Positions 54,229 to 61,831 of a stretch of 64,000 nucleotides of DNA are shown piece after piece. Numbering within the stretch: the stretch's first letter is position 1; each line of letters opens with the position of its first letter. The notes beneath the pieces were generated by a model. The model searched no databases and was not told the DNA's origin. It worked only from the letters and a program-made list of their open reading frames with translations. The position numbers were made by a program, and so were the translations under genes. Source of the stretch: Clostridiales bacterium (GTDB lineage Bacteria > Bacillota > Clostridia > Christensenellales > Aristaeellaceae); NCBI GenBank assembly GCA_019419995.1, contig JAHZHZ010000003.1, positions 124,001-188,000 on the forward strand. Reading direction: 5' to 3'.

Positions 54229-55014
54229 TCAGTGACAGCCGTGTTCGCCGCAGCCATGCTCGCCGCAGCCGTGCTCGCCACAATCGTGGCCGCTTCCGCC
54301 GTGCTCATGTTCATGGTGGCTGCACCGGACGTCGGGATTATAGTCCAGCGTTCCTTCCAGCAGGGACTGGACCGCCGCGTCCGCATCTCCGCTCACTCCG
54401 CCATAGAGCTTGATTCCCATGCGGGCGAGTGCCGTCTGAGCGCCGCCGCCGATGCCGCCGCAAATCAGTTCGTCCACCCGCTGGGTCACCAGAAAACCCG
54501 CCAGAGCGCCATGTCCGCTGCCCATGGTGTCCACCACTTCGCTGTGAACAATTTTGCCCTCTTCCACGTCGTAAATCTTGAACTGAGCCGTGTGTCCAAA
54601 ATGCTGAAAGACCTGTCCGTTTTCATAGGTAACCGCAATGCGCATCATTTTTTCTCCTTTCTCCGTGGATGTGGAATTTTGTCCCACAAATCCACACTTC
54701 CTGCCACAACAGTGTCTGGCGGACCCTTCGCAGAGGCGATACCGCCCTCCCGCGATTTCCAGGCGCTTTCCATTGACCAGGGCGTCCGAGAGCTTGTGGC
54801 GGGCATTCTCATATATCTCCGTCACTGTTGTGCGGGAGATATCCATCTGCACCGCGCACTGCTCATGGGTTCGCTTTTCATAATCTACGATGCGCAGCAC
54901 TTCGTATTCGTCGATGCTGAGCACTACGGTCTCCACCTCGGCCTTTCCCTCCGGCACAAAGCTCATTTGCTCCGGCATTCGGCAGATGCGGCGACAGCGC
55001 TGGGGCCTGGGCAA
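54229..55014 (-). CDS. DUF134-NifX/NafY fusion with a Cys/His-rich tail
   Basis: A 261-residue two-domain protein. Residues 1 to about 100 are DUF134, a predicted HTH DNA-binding domain that begins PRPQRCRRICRMPE. Residues about 125-230 are a dinitrogenase iron-molybdenum cofactor biosynthesis (NifX/NafY type) domain starting MRIAVTYENGQVFQHFGHTAQ. The end holds HHEHEHGGSGHDCGEHGC and three GEHGC repeats, likely metal-binding. The TTG at 55014 gives the family-like start MPRPQRC and has AGGAG nine bases upstream; the ATG at 55023 abuts the site. A metal-cluster-sensing regulator is a fair guess; no nitrogenase genes are in the window. Confidence 0.85.
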   Translation of the reverse strand: MPRPQRCRRICRMPEQMSFVPEGKAEVETVVLSIDEYEVLRIVDYEKRTHEQCAVQMDISRTTVTEIYENARHKLSDALVNGKRLEIAGGRYRLCEGSARHCCGRKCGFVGQNSTSTEKGEKMMRIAVTYENGQVFQHFGHTAQFKIYDVEEGKIVHSEVVDTMGSGHGALAGFLVTQRVDELICGGIGGGAQTALARMGIKLYGGVSGDADAAVQSLLEGTLDYNPDVRCSHHEHEHGGSGHDCGEHGCGEHGCGEHGCH

Positions 55015-55045
55015 GGAAATCATCTCCTATTTCCGTCATATGTCG

Positions 55046-55074
55046 ATTATAGCATGGAGGAAGGAAGCTGTCAA
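55046..55074 (-). promoter_or_regulatory. Consensus promoter for the DUF134-NifX gene
   Basis: On the minus strand TTGACA (55074-55069), 17 bp, TATAAT (55051-55046) with TGC before the -10: a full consensus sigma-70-type promoter. Its -35 overlaps the last codons of the Crp/Fnr gene. Confidence 0.85.
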
Positions 55075-55739
55075 GGGGCGGGGCGCATGATTTTAAAATT
55101 GCTTCGGTGGTAGTCCAACAGACCTTCGGCCTTCAGGCGGCTCAATTCTGCGGAAAGGGCACTGCGGTCCACGGAGAGGTAATCGGCCAATTGCTGACGA
55201 TTGAGGGGAATTTCAAAGGCGGCGCATTGCCTGCGGCGGGCTTCGGCGGAGAGATAGGAGAGGAGCTTTTCCCGAATGCTGCGTTGGCTGATGTGGGTCA
55301 GCTTTTCATTGAGGTATAGGTTTTTAGAAGCCATGGCGGAGAGCAGGTTTTCAACCATGCGCCGATGATGGGGGCACAGCTTGGGGCAATTGGCCACCAC
55401 CCGGGAATAGTTCATAAACATCACCACGGAAGGAGCGCCGGCGACGGCGCTTACGTTCAGGGGCAATTGGGGACAGGCGGCGAAGCTCTCTGCAAAGAGA
55501 GCGGCGCTTTCCAGTGCGGCCAGGATATTTCGATTGCCCCAGTAATCTTCCTGAAGGATAAGGATCTTTCCCTCCAATACGATGCCCAGATCATGGATGC
55601 AGTTCCCGGCGGACAGAATGACGGCATCCCTGTCGTAGCTTTGCACCCGGGGCTCCAGACAGCGGAGCATTTCCTCCAGCTGCGTCGCCTCGATTCCGGC
55701 AAATAGGGGGGACTGTTGAAGAACATTCAGATATTGCAC
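55071..55739 (-). CDS. Crp/Fnr-family transcriptional regulator
   Basis: A 222-residue regulator. An N-terminal cyclic-nucleotide-binding-like beta-roll (about 8-125; GIVLEGKILILQEDYWGN) and a dimerisation helix lead to a C-terminal Crp-type winged helix (about 145-215; RQQLADYLSVDRSALSAEL). There is no N-terminal four-Cys cluster like classical Fnr. GTG 55739 was chosen because GAGGAGG lies six bases upstream on the minus strand and upstream in-frame codons have no site. The divergent Fe-S operon and the intervening palindrome suggest it controls redox genes, similar to HcpR-type regulators of hcp and ferredoxin genes. Signal unknown. Confidence 0.88.
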   Translation of the reverse strand: MQYLNVLQQSPLFAGIEATQLEEMLRCLEPRVQSYDRDAVILSAGNCIHDLGIVLEGKILILQEDYWGNRNILAALESAALFAESFAACPQLPLNVSAVAGAPSVVMFMNYSRVVANCPKLCPHHRRMVENLLSAMASKNLYLNEKLTHISQRSIREKLLSYLSAEARRRQCAAFEIPLNRQQLADYLSVDRSALSAELSRLKAEGLLDYHRSNFKIMRPAP

Positions 55740-55754
55740 GGCGATCCTCCTCAA

Positions 55755-55772
55755 ATGTTGTAAAAACAACAT
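55755..55772. promoter_or_regulatory. 18-bp perfect palindrome, probable Crp/Fnr-family operator
   Basis: ATGTTGT-AAAA-ACAACAT, a 7+4+7 perfect inverted repeat of the length and spacing used by Crp/Fnr proteins. Its centre is 41.5 bp before the predicted start of the Fe-S operon (about 55805), and it lies at +7 to +24 of the predicted regulator transcript. Confidence 0.75.
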
Positions 55773-55785
55773 ACTTATGGACGGC

Positions 55786-55814
55786 ATTATAGTAGAATAC
55801 AGATAGAAAAGCAA
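55786..55814 (-). promoter_or_regulatory. Promoter for the Crp/Fnr gene
   Basis: On the minus strand TTGCTT (55814-55809), 17 bp, TATAAT (55791-55786). Predicted +1 about 55779, just upstream of the palindrome. Confidence 0.7.
55793..55798 (+). promoter_or_regulatory. -10 of the Fe-S operon promoter
   Basis: TAGAAT (55793-55798). The -35 position has no good hexamer, which fits an activator-dependent promoter where the palindrome replaces the -35 contacts. Confidence 0.55.
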
Positions 55815-55829
55815 GAGGGAGGCGAAAGA

Positions 55830-56099
55830 ATGGCGCAAATTTACAGCGGTTGCCCCGGTGCAGCGCGCCTGAAGGTGCCCACCATTACAGAAAAAATCTG
55901 CCCGGTGTGTGGGTCGGTAATCGAGCTGTTTTCTACAGATGTGAGCGTAGCCTGTGATAGATGTGGCTTTGTGGCTTACAATGATCTTCAAAGCTGCATA
56001 CAGTGGTGCGAACATGCCCGGGAGTGCATTGGAGAGGAAATGTACGAAAAATTGGTGAAAAACAGGGAGGGGAAAGATCATGATCCGAAAAATCATTGA
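55830..56099 (+). CDS. Small zinc-ribbon-like protein
   Basis: An 89-residue soluble protein with CPVCG (about residues 24-28) and CDRCG (about 42-46), which together make a zinc-ribbon or rubredoxin-like knuckle, and two further cysteines plus His in CIQWCEHARECIG. I do not know its function. GGGAGG lies about eight bases before the ATG. It overlaps the Fe-S protein gene by 20 bp, so the two are coupled and probably share the regulated promoter. Confidence 0.8.
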   Translation: MAQIYSGCPGAARLKVPTITEKICPVCGSVIELFSTDVSVACDRCGFVAYNDLQSCIQWCEHARECIGEEMYEKLVKNREGKDHDPKNH

Positions 56100-56781
56100 A
56101 ATTGATGAATCCCTTTGCAACGGTTGCGGGGCGTGCGCGAAGGCCTGCCATGAAGGGGCGATTGGCATGGTCGACGGCGTGGCCAAACTTCTCAGGGAAG
56201 ACTACTGCGATGGCCTGGGAGACTGTTTGCCCGCATGTCCCATGGATGCCATACGCTTTGTGGAACGCGAAGCGCCGGAATACGATGCTGAAGCTGTGCG
56301 CAAGGCTCAACAAATGGAGAAGGGCCCACGCGCCTGCCCGGGCAGCGTCCCCCAGATCCTGGATGGAAAACCCGCAGGGGAAACTGGTTTCCACCAGGCC
56401 GCGCCGGGGCGCCTGGGCAACTGGCCCGTGCAGATTCAATTGGCGCCGGTGCGCGCCCCTTATTTTGACGGTGCAGATCTCCTGATCGCCGCGGACTGCA
56501 CGGCATATGCGTTCGGGAGTTTCCACGAAACCTTTATTCGGGGGCGCACCGTCCTGATCGCCTGCCCGAAACTGGATGGCGTCAACTATGCGGAGAAGCT
56601 TGCGGCCATACTGGCCGGCAACGATATCCGAACCATCACCCTGGTGCGCATGCAGGTGCCCTGCTGCGGAGGGCTGGAGCGCATGCTGCAAGCCGCCCTG
56701 GAAAATAGCGGACGCAAGATCCCCATGAAAACCGTGATCATCGGTATGGACGGAAGCATCGTGCATCAGCAAGCGAAATGA
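56080..56781 (+). CDS. 4Fe-4S ferredoxin-domain protein of the hcp-associated type
   Basis: A 233-residue Fe-S protein. The first cluster motif CNGCGACAKAC (about residues 14-24) is complete; the second, CDGLGDCLPACP (about 45-56), has Leu where the second Cys would be, as is usual for this clostridial family found near hybrid-cluster genes. The C-terminal domain has CPKLDGVNYAEKLAAIL and QVPCCGGLERML. GGAGGGG lies about seven bases before the ATG. Likely an electron carrier or redox sensor; no hcp gene is in the window. Confidence 0.85.
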   Translation: MIRKIIEIDESLCNGCGACAKACHEGAIGMVDGVAKLLREDYCDGLGDCLPACPMDAIRFVEREAPEYDAEAVRKAQQMEKGPRACPGSVPQILDGKPAGETGFHQAAPGRLGNWPVQIQLAPVRAPYFDGADLLIAADCTAYAFGSFHETFIRGRTVLIACPKLDGVNYAEKLAAILAGNDIRTITLVRMQVPCCGGLERMLQAALENSGRKIPMKTVIIGMDGSIVHQQAK

Positions 56782-56786
56782 ACCAA

Positions 56787-56822
56787 TAAAAGTGGCTCCG
56801 CGTATTTTCGCGGAGCCACAGA
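56787..56822. terminator. Bidirectional terminator between the Fe-S operon and nfnB
   Basis: An 11-bp perfect stem (56792-56802 with 56809-56819). On the minus strand it is followed by TTTTATT, so it best serves nfnAB. Confidence 0.75.
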
Positions 56823-56840
56823 CATTTTGGCGGGTATCAT

Positions 56841-58265
56841 TTATTTCTTGTTCCGGATATACTCGTCGATGGCAGCGGCGGCATTCTTGCCCGCGCCCAT
56901 GGCGAGGATGACGGTGGCGGCGCCGGTCACCGCATCGCCTCCGGCGTACACGCCCTCGCGGCTGGTCAAGCCGTCTTCACCCTGGGTGATGATGCAGCCG
57001 TGCTTGTTGGCGTCCAAACCGGGGGTGGTGGAGCGAATCAGCGGATTCGGGCTGGTGCCCAGAGCCATGATCATGGTGTCGATATCCAGGACAAATTCGC
57101 TGCCCTCTTTCACAATGGGGCGGCGACGGCCAGAAGCATCCGGCTCGCCCAGCTCCATTTCCACGCACTTCATGCCGCAAACTTCGCCGTTGCGGGGATC
57201 GCGGGGATCGTCAGGATTGTTGTAACCCAACACTTCCACGGGATTGGTGAGGGTCTTGAAGATGATGCCTTCCTCCTCGGCGTGTTCCACTTCTTCCCGA
57301 CGGGCAGGCAGCTCGGCCATGCCGCGGCGATAGACGATGTACACTTCCTCAGCGCCCAGGCGCTTGGCGCAGCGGGCAGCATCCATGGCCACGTTGCCGC
57401 CGCCTACCACCGCCACCTTTTTGCCGTGGCGAATGGGGGTCTTGCTGTCCGGCAGATAGGCCTTCATCAGATTGATGCGGGTCAGGAATTCATTGGCGGA
57501 ATACACGCCCTTGAGGCTTTCGCCCGGGATGCCCATGAAGCGGGGCAGGCCGGCGCCGGAGCCGATAAATACGGCTTCGTTGCCCATTTCAAACAGTTCG
57601 TCGATGGTGAGCACCTTGCCGATGACCATATCGGTCTCAATATCTACGCCCAGGTCCTTCAGGTTGTCCACTTCCTTGTTGACGATGGCCTTGGGCAGAC
57701 GGAACTCCGGAATGCCGTAGGACAGCACGCCGCCGGCCACATGCAGCGCCTCATAGATGGTGACCTTGTAGCCGAGCTTGGCCAGGTCGCCTGCGCAGGT
57801 CAGACCCGCCGGGCCCGCGCCGATCACGGCCACTTTGTGGCCATTGGGAGCGGGAGCCGTCGCCTTTTCCGTGGAATGCTCCCGATGCCAGTCGGCCACG
57901 AAGCGCTCCAGGCGGCCGATGCCCACCGGCTCGCCCTTGATGCCGCGCACGCATTTGGATTCGCACTGGGTTTCCTGAGGGCAGACGCGGCCGCAGACGG
58001 CGGGAAGCGTGGACTGCTTGTGAAGAATTTCAAAGGCGCCTTCCATATCTTCGTTGGCCACTTTTTCGATGAAGGCGGGAATATCGATGCGCACCGGGCA
58101 GGCTGCTACGCAGGGATGATTCTTGCAGTGCAGGCAGCGCTTTGCCTCATTGACGGCCATTTCATAGGTGTAGCCGGTGGCAACTTCCTCAAAAACTTTG
58201 TTGCGGTAATTGGGCTCCAGAGAGGGCATGGGGCACTTGACGGGACTCATATTCCGATCGGCCAT
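56841..58265 (-). CDS. nfnB: NfnB/GltA-like NADPH-oxidoreductase subunit
   Basis: A 474-residue flavoprotein like the glutamate synthase small subunit. The N-terminal Fe-S region has CLHCKNHPCVAACP and CGRVCPQETQCESKC; an FAD Rossmann motif IGAGPAGLTCAGDL and an NADPH motif VVGGGNVAMDAARCA follow. Alone it could be GltA, but it is encoded one base after an NfnA-type gene, which identifies the pair as the ferredoxin-dependent transhydrogenase. ATG 58265 has GGAGG nine bases upstream; the in-frame extension to 58328 lies within nfnA. Confidence 0.9.
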   Translation of the reverse strand: MADRNMSPVKCPMPSLEPNYRNKVFEEVATGYTYEMAVNEAKRCLHCKNHPCVAACPVRIDIPAFIEKVANEDMEGAFEILHKQSTLPAVCGRVCPQETQCESKCVRGIKGEPVGIGRLERFVADWHREHSTEKATAPAPNGHKVAVIGAGPAGLTCAGDLAKLGYKVTIYEALHVAGGVLSYGIPEFRLPKAIVNKEVDNLKDLGVDIETDMVIGKVLTIDELFEMGNEAVFIGSGAGLPRFMGIPGESLKGVYSANEFLTRINLMKAYLPDSKTPIRHGKKVAVVGGGNVAMDAARCAKRLGAEEVYIVYRRGMAELPARREEVEHAEEEGIIFKTLTNPVEVLGYNNPDDPRDPRNGEVCGMKCVEMELGEPDASGRRRPIVKEGSEFVLDIDTMIMALGTSPNPLIRSTTPGLDANKHGCIITQGEDGLTSREGVYAGGDAVTGAATVILAMGAGKNAAAAIDEYIRNKK

Positions 58266-58266
58266 T

Positions 58267-59109
58267 TTATTCGACCTCCTTTTTGAAAAGGTTGCAGGTT
58301 TCTTCACGCTTGTGGGCCTCAAAGTCACGGTACATGGCGCCGCGCTTCATGGCTTCGTAACAGTCTACCAGATGGCCGTCAAAATCGGGGCCGTCCACGC
58401 AGGCGAACTTGGTTTCTCCACCCACGGTCAGGCGGCAGCCGCCGCACATGCCCGTGCCGTCTACCATAACGGGGTTCATGGAAACGACGGTCTTCACGCC
58501 GTACTTCTTGGTGGTCAGGCAGACGAATTTCATCATAATCACAGGGCCGATGGCAATGACCTCGTCATAATTTTCACCGGCAACGATGGCCTCCTCCAGC
58601 GGAACGGTGACCACACCCTTGCGGCCATAGGTGCCGTCGTCAGTCATCATAAACAGCTTGTCGGAACAGGCCTTGAATTCGTCCTCCAGAATGACCAGAT
58701 CCTTGCAGCGGAAGCCTACAAAGGAATGCACCTCGGCGCCCGCGGCATGCAGGGCCTGGGCAACCGGCAATGCGATGGCGCAGCCCACGCCGCCGCCCAC
58801 GACGGCCACTTTTTTCAGGCCTTCAATGTGGGTGGGCTTGCCCAGCGGGCCTACGAAATCCTGAAGGTATTCGCCCTCCTGCTTGGCGTTGAGCTCCATC
58901 GTGGTTCCGCCGACGATCTGGAAGATAATGTCAACGGTGCCCTTTTCCCGGTCATAGCCGGCGATGGTCAGGGGAATTCGCTCGCCATCCTCGTTTACCC
59001 GGAGGATGATGAACTGGCCTGCCTCAGCCTTGCGGGCGACCATGGGCGCCTCAATCACCATGCGTGTAACCGTAGGATTTAACGCCTCTTTGCGGACAAT
59101 CTTAAACAT
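58267..59109 (-). CDS. nfnA: NfnA/SudB-like FAD-NAD oxidoreductase subunit with 2Fe-2S cluster
   Basis: A 280-residue ferredoxin-NADP reductase-fold protein. An FAD-binding barrel is followed by the NAD-binding VAVVGGGVGCAIALPVAQAL and a C-terminal 2Fe-2S site MCGGCRLTVGGETKFACVDG. With NfnB it forms an electron-bifurcating enzyme that couples NADH, reduced ferredoxin and NADP in anaerobes. Alternatives are sulfide dehydrogenase SudB or a PyrK-like partner. GAGGG lies about five bases before ATG 59109. Confidence 0.9.
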   Translation of the reverse strand: MFKIVRKEALNPTVTRMVIEAPMVARKAEAGQFIILRVNEDGERIPLTIAGYDREKGTVDIIFQIVGGTTMELNAKQEGEYLQDFVGPLGKPTHIEGLKKVAVVGGGVGCAIALPVAQALHAAGAEVHSFVGFRCKDLVILEDEFKACSDKLFMMTDDGTYGRKGVVTVPLEEAIVAGENYDEVIAIGPVIMMKFVCLTTKKYGVKTVVSMNPVMVDGTGMCGGCRLTVGGETKFACVDGPDFDGHLVDCYEAMKRGAMYRDFEAHKREETCNLFKKEVE

Positions 59110-59177
59110 ATAATCCCTCTTCTCTGTTTAGCATGTACAAAAGTACGGATAAGACGCATGCTGCGCCCAAATACTCG

Positions 59178-59205
59178 TTTATATACTATCACAAATTGCT
59201 TTCAA
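59178..59205 (-). promoter_or_regulatory. Promoter for nfnAB
   Basis: On the minus strand TTGAAA (59205-59200), 16 bp, TATAAA (59183-59178). The gap from 59206 to 59340 holds nothing else I can support. Confidence 0.6.
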
Positions 59206-59349
59206 ATACAAGATATTTTTGCACGCTGCACAACTTGCCGCGGCAAAAATGTACGAATTCCGGCCTTGAGGGCGCTTTGAGACAAGCCGTGCGCCGCATG
59301 AGCGGAACCATTGCACCCGGCCGTTGTGGGAAAAGTCGAAAAATAGCCC

Positions 59350-59410
59350 GGAAAAGCCGACGGCACCTGGGGGAATAGAAGAAACTTTTCCCCAATCCGA
59401 TGCCGCCGGC
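59350..59410 (-). terminator. Terminator of the folC operon (minus strand)
   Basis: A long hairpin: outer 10-bp stem with one mismatch (59356-59365 with 59401-59410) and an inner 8-bp stem (TGGGGGAA with TTTTCCCCA). On the minus strand it is followed by TTTTCC. Confidence 0.6.
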
Positions 59411-59430
59411 AGCTTGTCAAAGCCTGGTTT

Positions 59431-60702
59431 CTAGGACAAATCCCTGAGCGCTTCGCAGATATCCGCGATCATGTACAGGGAACCGCAGGCGCAGACCACG
59501 CCCGATTCCCCCGCATGTTCAATGGCGGTGCGCACGCCCAGAGCCACGCTGTCACAGGGGTACACCGGCAAATGGTATCTTTCCAAATGTTTTGCCAGCT
59601 GAGCCGCGGTCAGGGCGCGGGGATTGGGGGGCGTGACGGTTACAAATTCACGGGCAAAGGGCGCCAACACGTGAAACATTTCGCCATAGTCCTTGTCTGC
59701 CATGCAGCCGTTGAGAAAGGTAATCTTCCTTTCGGGCAGATAGTCGCGGAAGGCCTGCGCCAGGGCGTCCAGGCACTGGGCGTTGTGCCCGCCGTCGATG
59801 ATGAACAGCGGGGCGCGGCGCATCAGCTGAAACCTGCCCGGCCAGGAAACTTTATCCAAACCGGATCGCAGCGCCGCTTCAGGAATTGTCCAGCCCTTTT
59901 GAGCGAGCACTTCCAGGGTGGTGAGCACAGTGGCCGCATTGTGCAGCTGATGTTCGCCCAGCAGCGGAATGTGAAGATTTTGAAGATGCTTCCAGTCAAA
60001 GTCCTGACCCTCCAGCCCGTGGGAGCGGGGGGTCAACTTGCTCATTTCTGCCCGGTGCAGATGTGCGCCCTGATCACCACAGGCCTGGGCGATCACAGCT
60101 TCCACCTCAGTTGTCTGTTCGTAGAGCACGCAGTCACAGCCGGGCTTGATGATACCTGCTTTGGCCTGGGCAATTTCCCGGAGACTGTTTCCCAGCACCT
60201 GCATGTGATCCATGCCGATGTTGACAATGACGGCGGCTTCAGGGGCGGAAATGACATTTGTAGAATCAAATTCACCGCCCAGACCCACTTCCAATACGAC
60301 AATATCGCATTTGTGCCGGGAAAAATACTCCATGGCAATGCAGGTTACCAGCTCAAATTCCGTGGGATGTTCCTTCAGGGAATCGGCCAGGGGTTGTACG
60401 TGCGCGGTAATTTCCGCCAATTCCTGATCTTCAATTTCCCGTCCGCAAATCTGCATCCGTTCGTTGAAGCGCAGAATGTAGGGGGAAGTGTACAGGCCCG
60501 TGCGATAGCCCGCTTCGGTGAGAACCGAAGCGAGCATGGCCGCAGTGGAACCTTTTCCGTTGGTTCCGGCAATGTGGATGAATTTTAATTTGCGCTCCGG
60601 GTTTCCCAGGAGGGACAGCAGCGCCTGGGTGCGCCCCAATCCCGGGATGGAGCCCATCCAGGATACGCTGTGGATGTAGTTCAGGGCTTCATTGACGTTC
60701 AA
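59431..60702 (-). CDS. folC: Folylpolyglutamate synthase/dihydrofolate synthase
   Basis: A 423-residue Mur-ligase-like enzyme that adds glutamates to folates, trapping them in the cell, and may also make dihydrofolate from dihydropteroate. The P-loop IAGTNGKGSTAAML is at about residues 44-57, then YTSPYILRFNERMQI, VLEVGLGGEFDSTN, and the C-terminal IIDGGHNAQCLDAL. The start is TTG 60702 with GAGAAGG about ten bases upstream; the gene follows the S component after 27 bp in one transcript. Co-transcription with a folate transporter under a THF riboswitch is functionally coherent. Confidence 0.94.
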   Translation of the reverse strand: MNVNEALNYIHSVSWMGSIPGLGRTQALLSLLGNPERKLKFIHIAGTNGKGSTAAMLASVLTEAGYRTGLYTSPYILRFNERMQICGREIEDQELAEITAHVQPLADSLKEHPTEFELVTCIAMEYFSRHKCDIVVLEVGLGGEFDSTNVISAPEAAVIVNIGMDHMQVLGNSLREIAQAKAGIIKPGCDCVLYEQTTEVEAVIAQACGDQGAHLHRAEMSKLTPRSHGLEGQDFDWKHLQNLHIPLLGEHQLHNAATVLTTLEVLAQKGWTIPEAALRSGLDKVSWPGRFQLMRRAPLFIIDGGHNAQCLDALAQAFRDYLPERKITFLNGCMADKDYGEMFHVLAPFAREFVTVTPPNPRALTAAQLAKHLERYHLPVYPCDSVALGVRTAIEHAGESGVVCACGSLYMIADICEALRDLS

Positions 60703-60729
60703 GTGAATCGGCCTTCTCTCGTGAAAGTG

Positions 60730-61281
60730 TTATTCGGTGCGCGGTTGATACACCCGGCGCAGCAGTTGCAGCGTCCGGGGCACCACCACGGTATAGATGG
60801 CGCACATGATCAGTGTGTTGATCAAGCGAAATACGATGACCATTCCCGTCAGACCCGAGGGATATCCCCAAACCTGCGCGTCCATATAGATGACGCCCGT
60901 GGTCAACAGGGCGGAGACCAGCCCGGAAACCAGAACGATGAGGCCGGTCTGTTTCATATTGGGGATGCCGCCCAGACGTTTGGCGTAGAGCCCGGCCACC
61001 AATGCGTGCACCATGGGCGGCAACATCCACATGAGCGTCGTTGGGCCAAAGCCATACATCAGCATCTGATACAGAAATTCACCAATTCCAGCTACATAGA
61101 TGCCATCCCCAATGCCAAAGAGCATGGAAGCGCATAGAAGGGGGAAGGACGCAAAGGAAAGCTTGATTTCATTTCCAATGTAGATGGAAGCCATATCCAA
61201 TACGACGTGAAGGGCGATGAACACGGCGTTCATCGTCAGGCGGCGGGTGCTAAAACCGGGTTTGTGCGTAAAACTGGTCAT
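60730..61281 (-). CDS. ECF transporter S component, folate class
   Basis: A 183-residue membrane protein with about six hydrophobic segments, of the ECF S-component type (LTMNAVFIALHVVLDMASIY near the N-terminus, MLFGIGDGIYVAGIGEFLYQ). It binds a vitamin and works with a shared energy-coupling module (EcfA1A2T), which is not in the window. Folate is inferred from the THF riboswitch in its leader and from folC downstream. ATG 61281 has TTGGAGG eight bases upstream on the minus strand, inside a hairpin. Confidence 0.85.
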   Translation of the reverse strand: MTSFTHKPGFSTRRLTMNAVFIALHVVLDMASIYIGNEIKLSFASFPLLCASMLFGIGDGIYVAGIGEFLYQMLMYGFGPTTLMWMLPPMVHALVAGLYAKRLGGIPNMKQTGLIVLVSGLVSALLTTGVIYMDAQVWGYPSGLTGMVIVFRLINTLIMCAIYTVVVPRTLQLLRRVYQPRTE

Positions 61282-61313
61282 AAAAAATACCTCCAAATGG
61301 TTCTGGAGGAGGT
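61282..61313 (-). promoter_or_regulatory. RBS-sequestering hairpin and T-tract of the S component leader
   Basis: On the minus strand ACCTCC (61313-61308) pairs with GGAGGT (61294-61289), covering the ribosome site; a run of six T follows up to the ATG. It can act as an expression platform by hiding the site or by termination. Confidence 0.6.
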
Positions 61314-61368
61314 TGAAGATTCCCGCATTTGCGCAGGATGAGAAACGGGCAGCGCCATGCGTGCCTCT

Positions 61369-61478
61369 GCAATGTAGCAGCGGATGCGATAATGGCATCG
61401 CGAGATCTGAATCTCTTCGCCCGGCGGCAACCTCCCATCCGCCGATACTTGACGCGCCATTCCTACTCCATACATTGC
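61369..61478 (-). promoter_or_regulatory. Tetrahydrofolate (THF) riboswitch 1
   Basis: On the minus strand the fold closes with P1 GCAATGTA (61478-61471) pairing TACATTGC (to 61369), P2 AATGGC with GCCATT, P3 CGGCGG with CCGCCG and P4 GAGAT with ATCTC. Conserved THF stretches GGAGTAGG, GCGTCAAGT, GGATGGGAGGTTG, GCGAAG and CGCATCCGCT occur in the right order. It lies upstream of the S component and folC. Ligand would be tetrahydrofolate, and binding is expected to lower expression. Confidence 0.88.
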
Positions 61479-61543
61479 GAAAACCAGATGCGCCATGCCT
61501 GCATATTGACGGGGATTTGCATCAGGCCCCATCTCAAGCGCAA
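61463..61543 (-). CDS. Possible 26-residue leader peptide overlapping THF riboswitch 1
   Basis: AAAGGAGG on the minus strand lies eight or nine bases before TTG 61543, which opens a 26-codon frame (LRWGLMQIPVNMQAWRIWFS core) ending at TAG 61463-61465, within the 5' part of the riboswitch. Ribosomes on it would open P1. It could equally be a chance ribosome site; the start codon is TTG. Confidence 0.35.
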   Translation of the reverse strand: MRLRWGLMQIPVNMQAWRIWFSQCME

Positions 61544-61570
61544 ATTTCAGAACCTCCTTTTGACGCCTTT

Positions 61571-61599
61571 ATTATAGTGTGTCTGATGAATTTTTGCAA
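61571..61599 (-). promoter_or_regulatory. Promoter for the S component-folC operon
   Basis: On the minus strand TTGCAA (61599-61594), 17 bp, TATAAT (61576-61571). Leader of about 283 nt. Confidence 0.85.
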
Positions 61600-61679
61600 T
61601 CCCCAGAATTATTTTTGATGAAAACAAATGGGACCGGACAGGTATTTCCACAAAATACCATGATAATTAAGAATAAGTA

Positions 61680-61707
61680 TTGACATTTTAAATTAGTGGT
61701 ATATAAT
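61680..61707 (+). promoter_or_regulatory. Promoter for the FolT-like gene
   Basis: TTGACA (61680-61685), 16 bp, TATAAT (61702-61707): both hexamers are full consensus. Divergent from the folC-operon promoter about 80 bp away. Confidence 0.85.
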
Positions 61708-61711
61708 AACA

Positions 61712-61810
61712 GGCGACAGAGTAGGGTTTTCTTCGTTAAGTGCCGCCAAAATGGGGAGTTGTCTGGTGGACGAAGGCGCAAGCCGCGGTTGAGGACCCGC
61801 ACCCGCTGAA
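61712..61810 (+). promoter_or_regulatory. Tetrahydrofolate (THF) riboswitch 2
   Basis: GAGTAG, CGTTAAGTG, AAATGGGGAGTTGT, ACGAAG, GCCGCGGTTGA and CGCACCCGCT occur in the THF-riboswitch order. P2 pairs GGGTTTT with GAGGACCC, P3 CCGCC with GGTGG, P4 GGC with GCC around a GCAA loop. P1 is short and its first bases lie at the predicted transcription start. Confidence 0.85.
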
Positions 61811-61831
61811 CCACATATGGAGAGAATATTT

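Noticed and set aside
54229..55014. Nitrogenase-related function for the NifX-domain gene
   Set aside because: No nif structural or cofactor genes are in the window; the domain is common in non-fixing anaerobes.
57000..58286. 428-codon open frame on the plus strand
   Set aside because: Antisense to nfnB; His/Ala-rich composition without motifs.
61278..61532. 84-codon frame in the folate-operon leader
   Set aside because: Runs through the riboswitch and S component start; its ATG is 17 bases from the nearest ribosome site.
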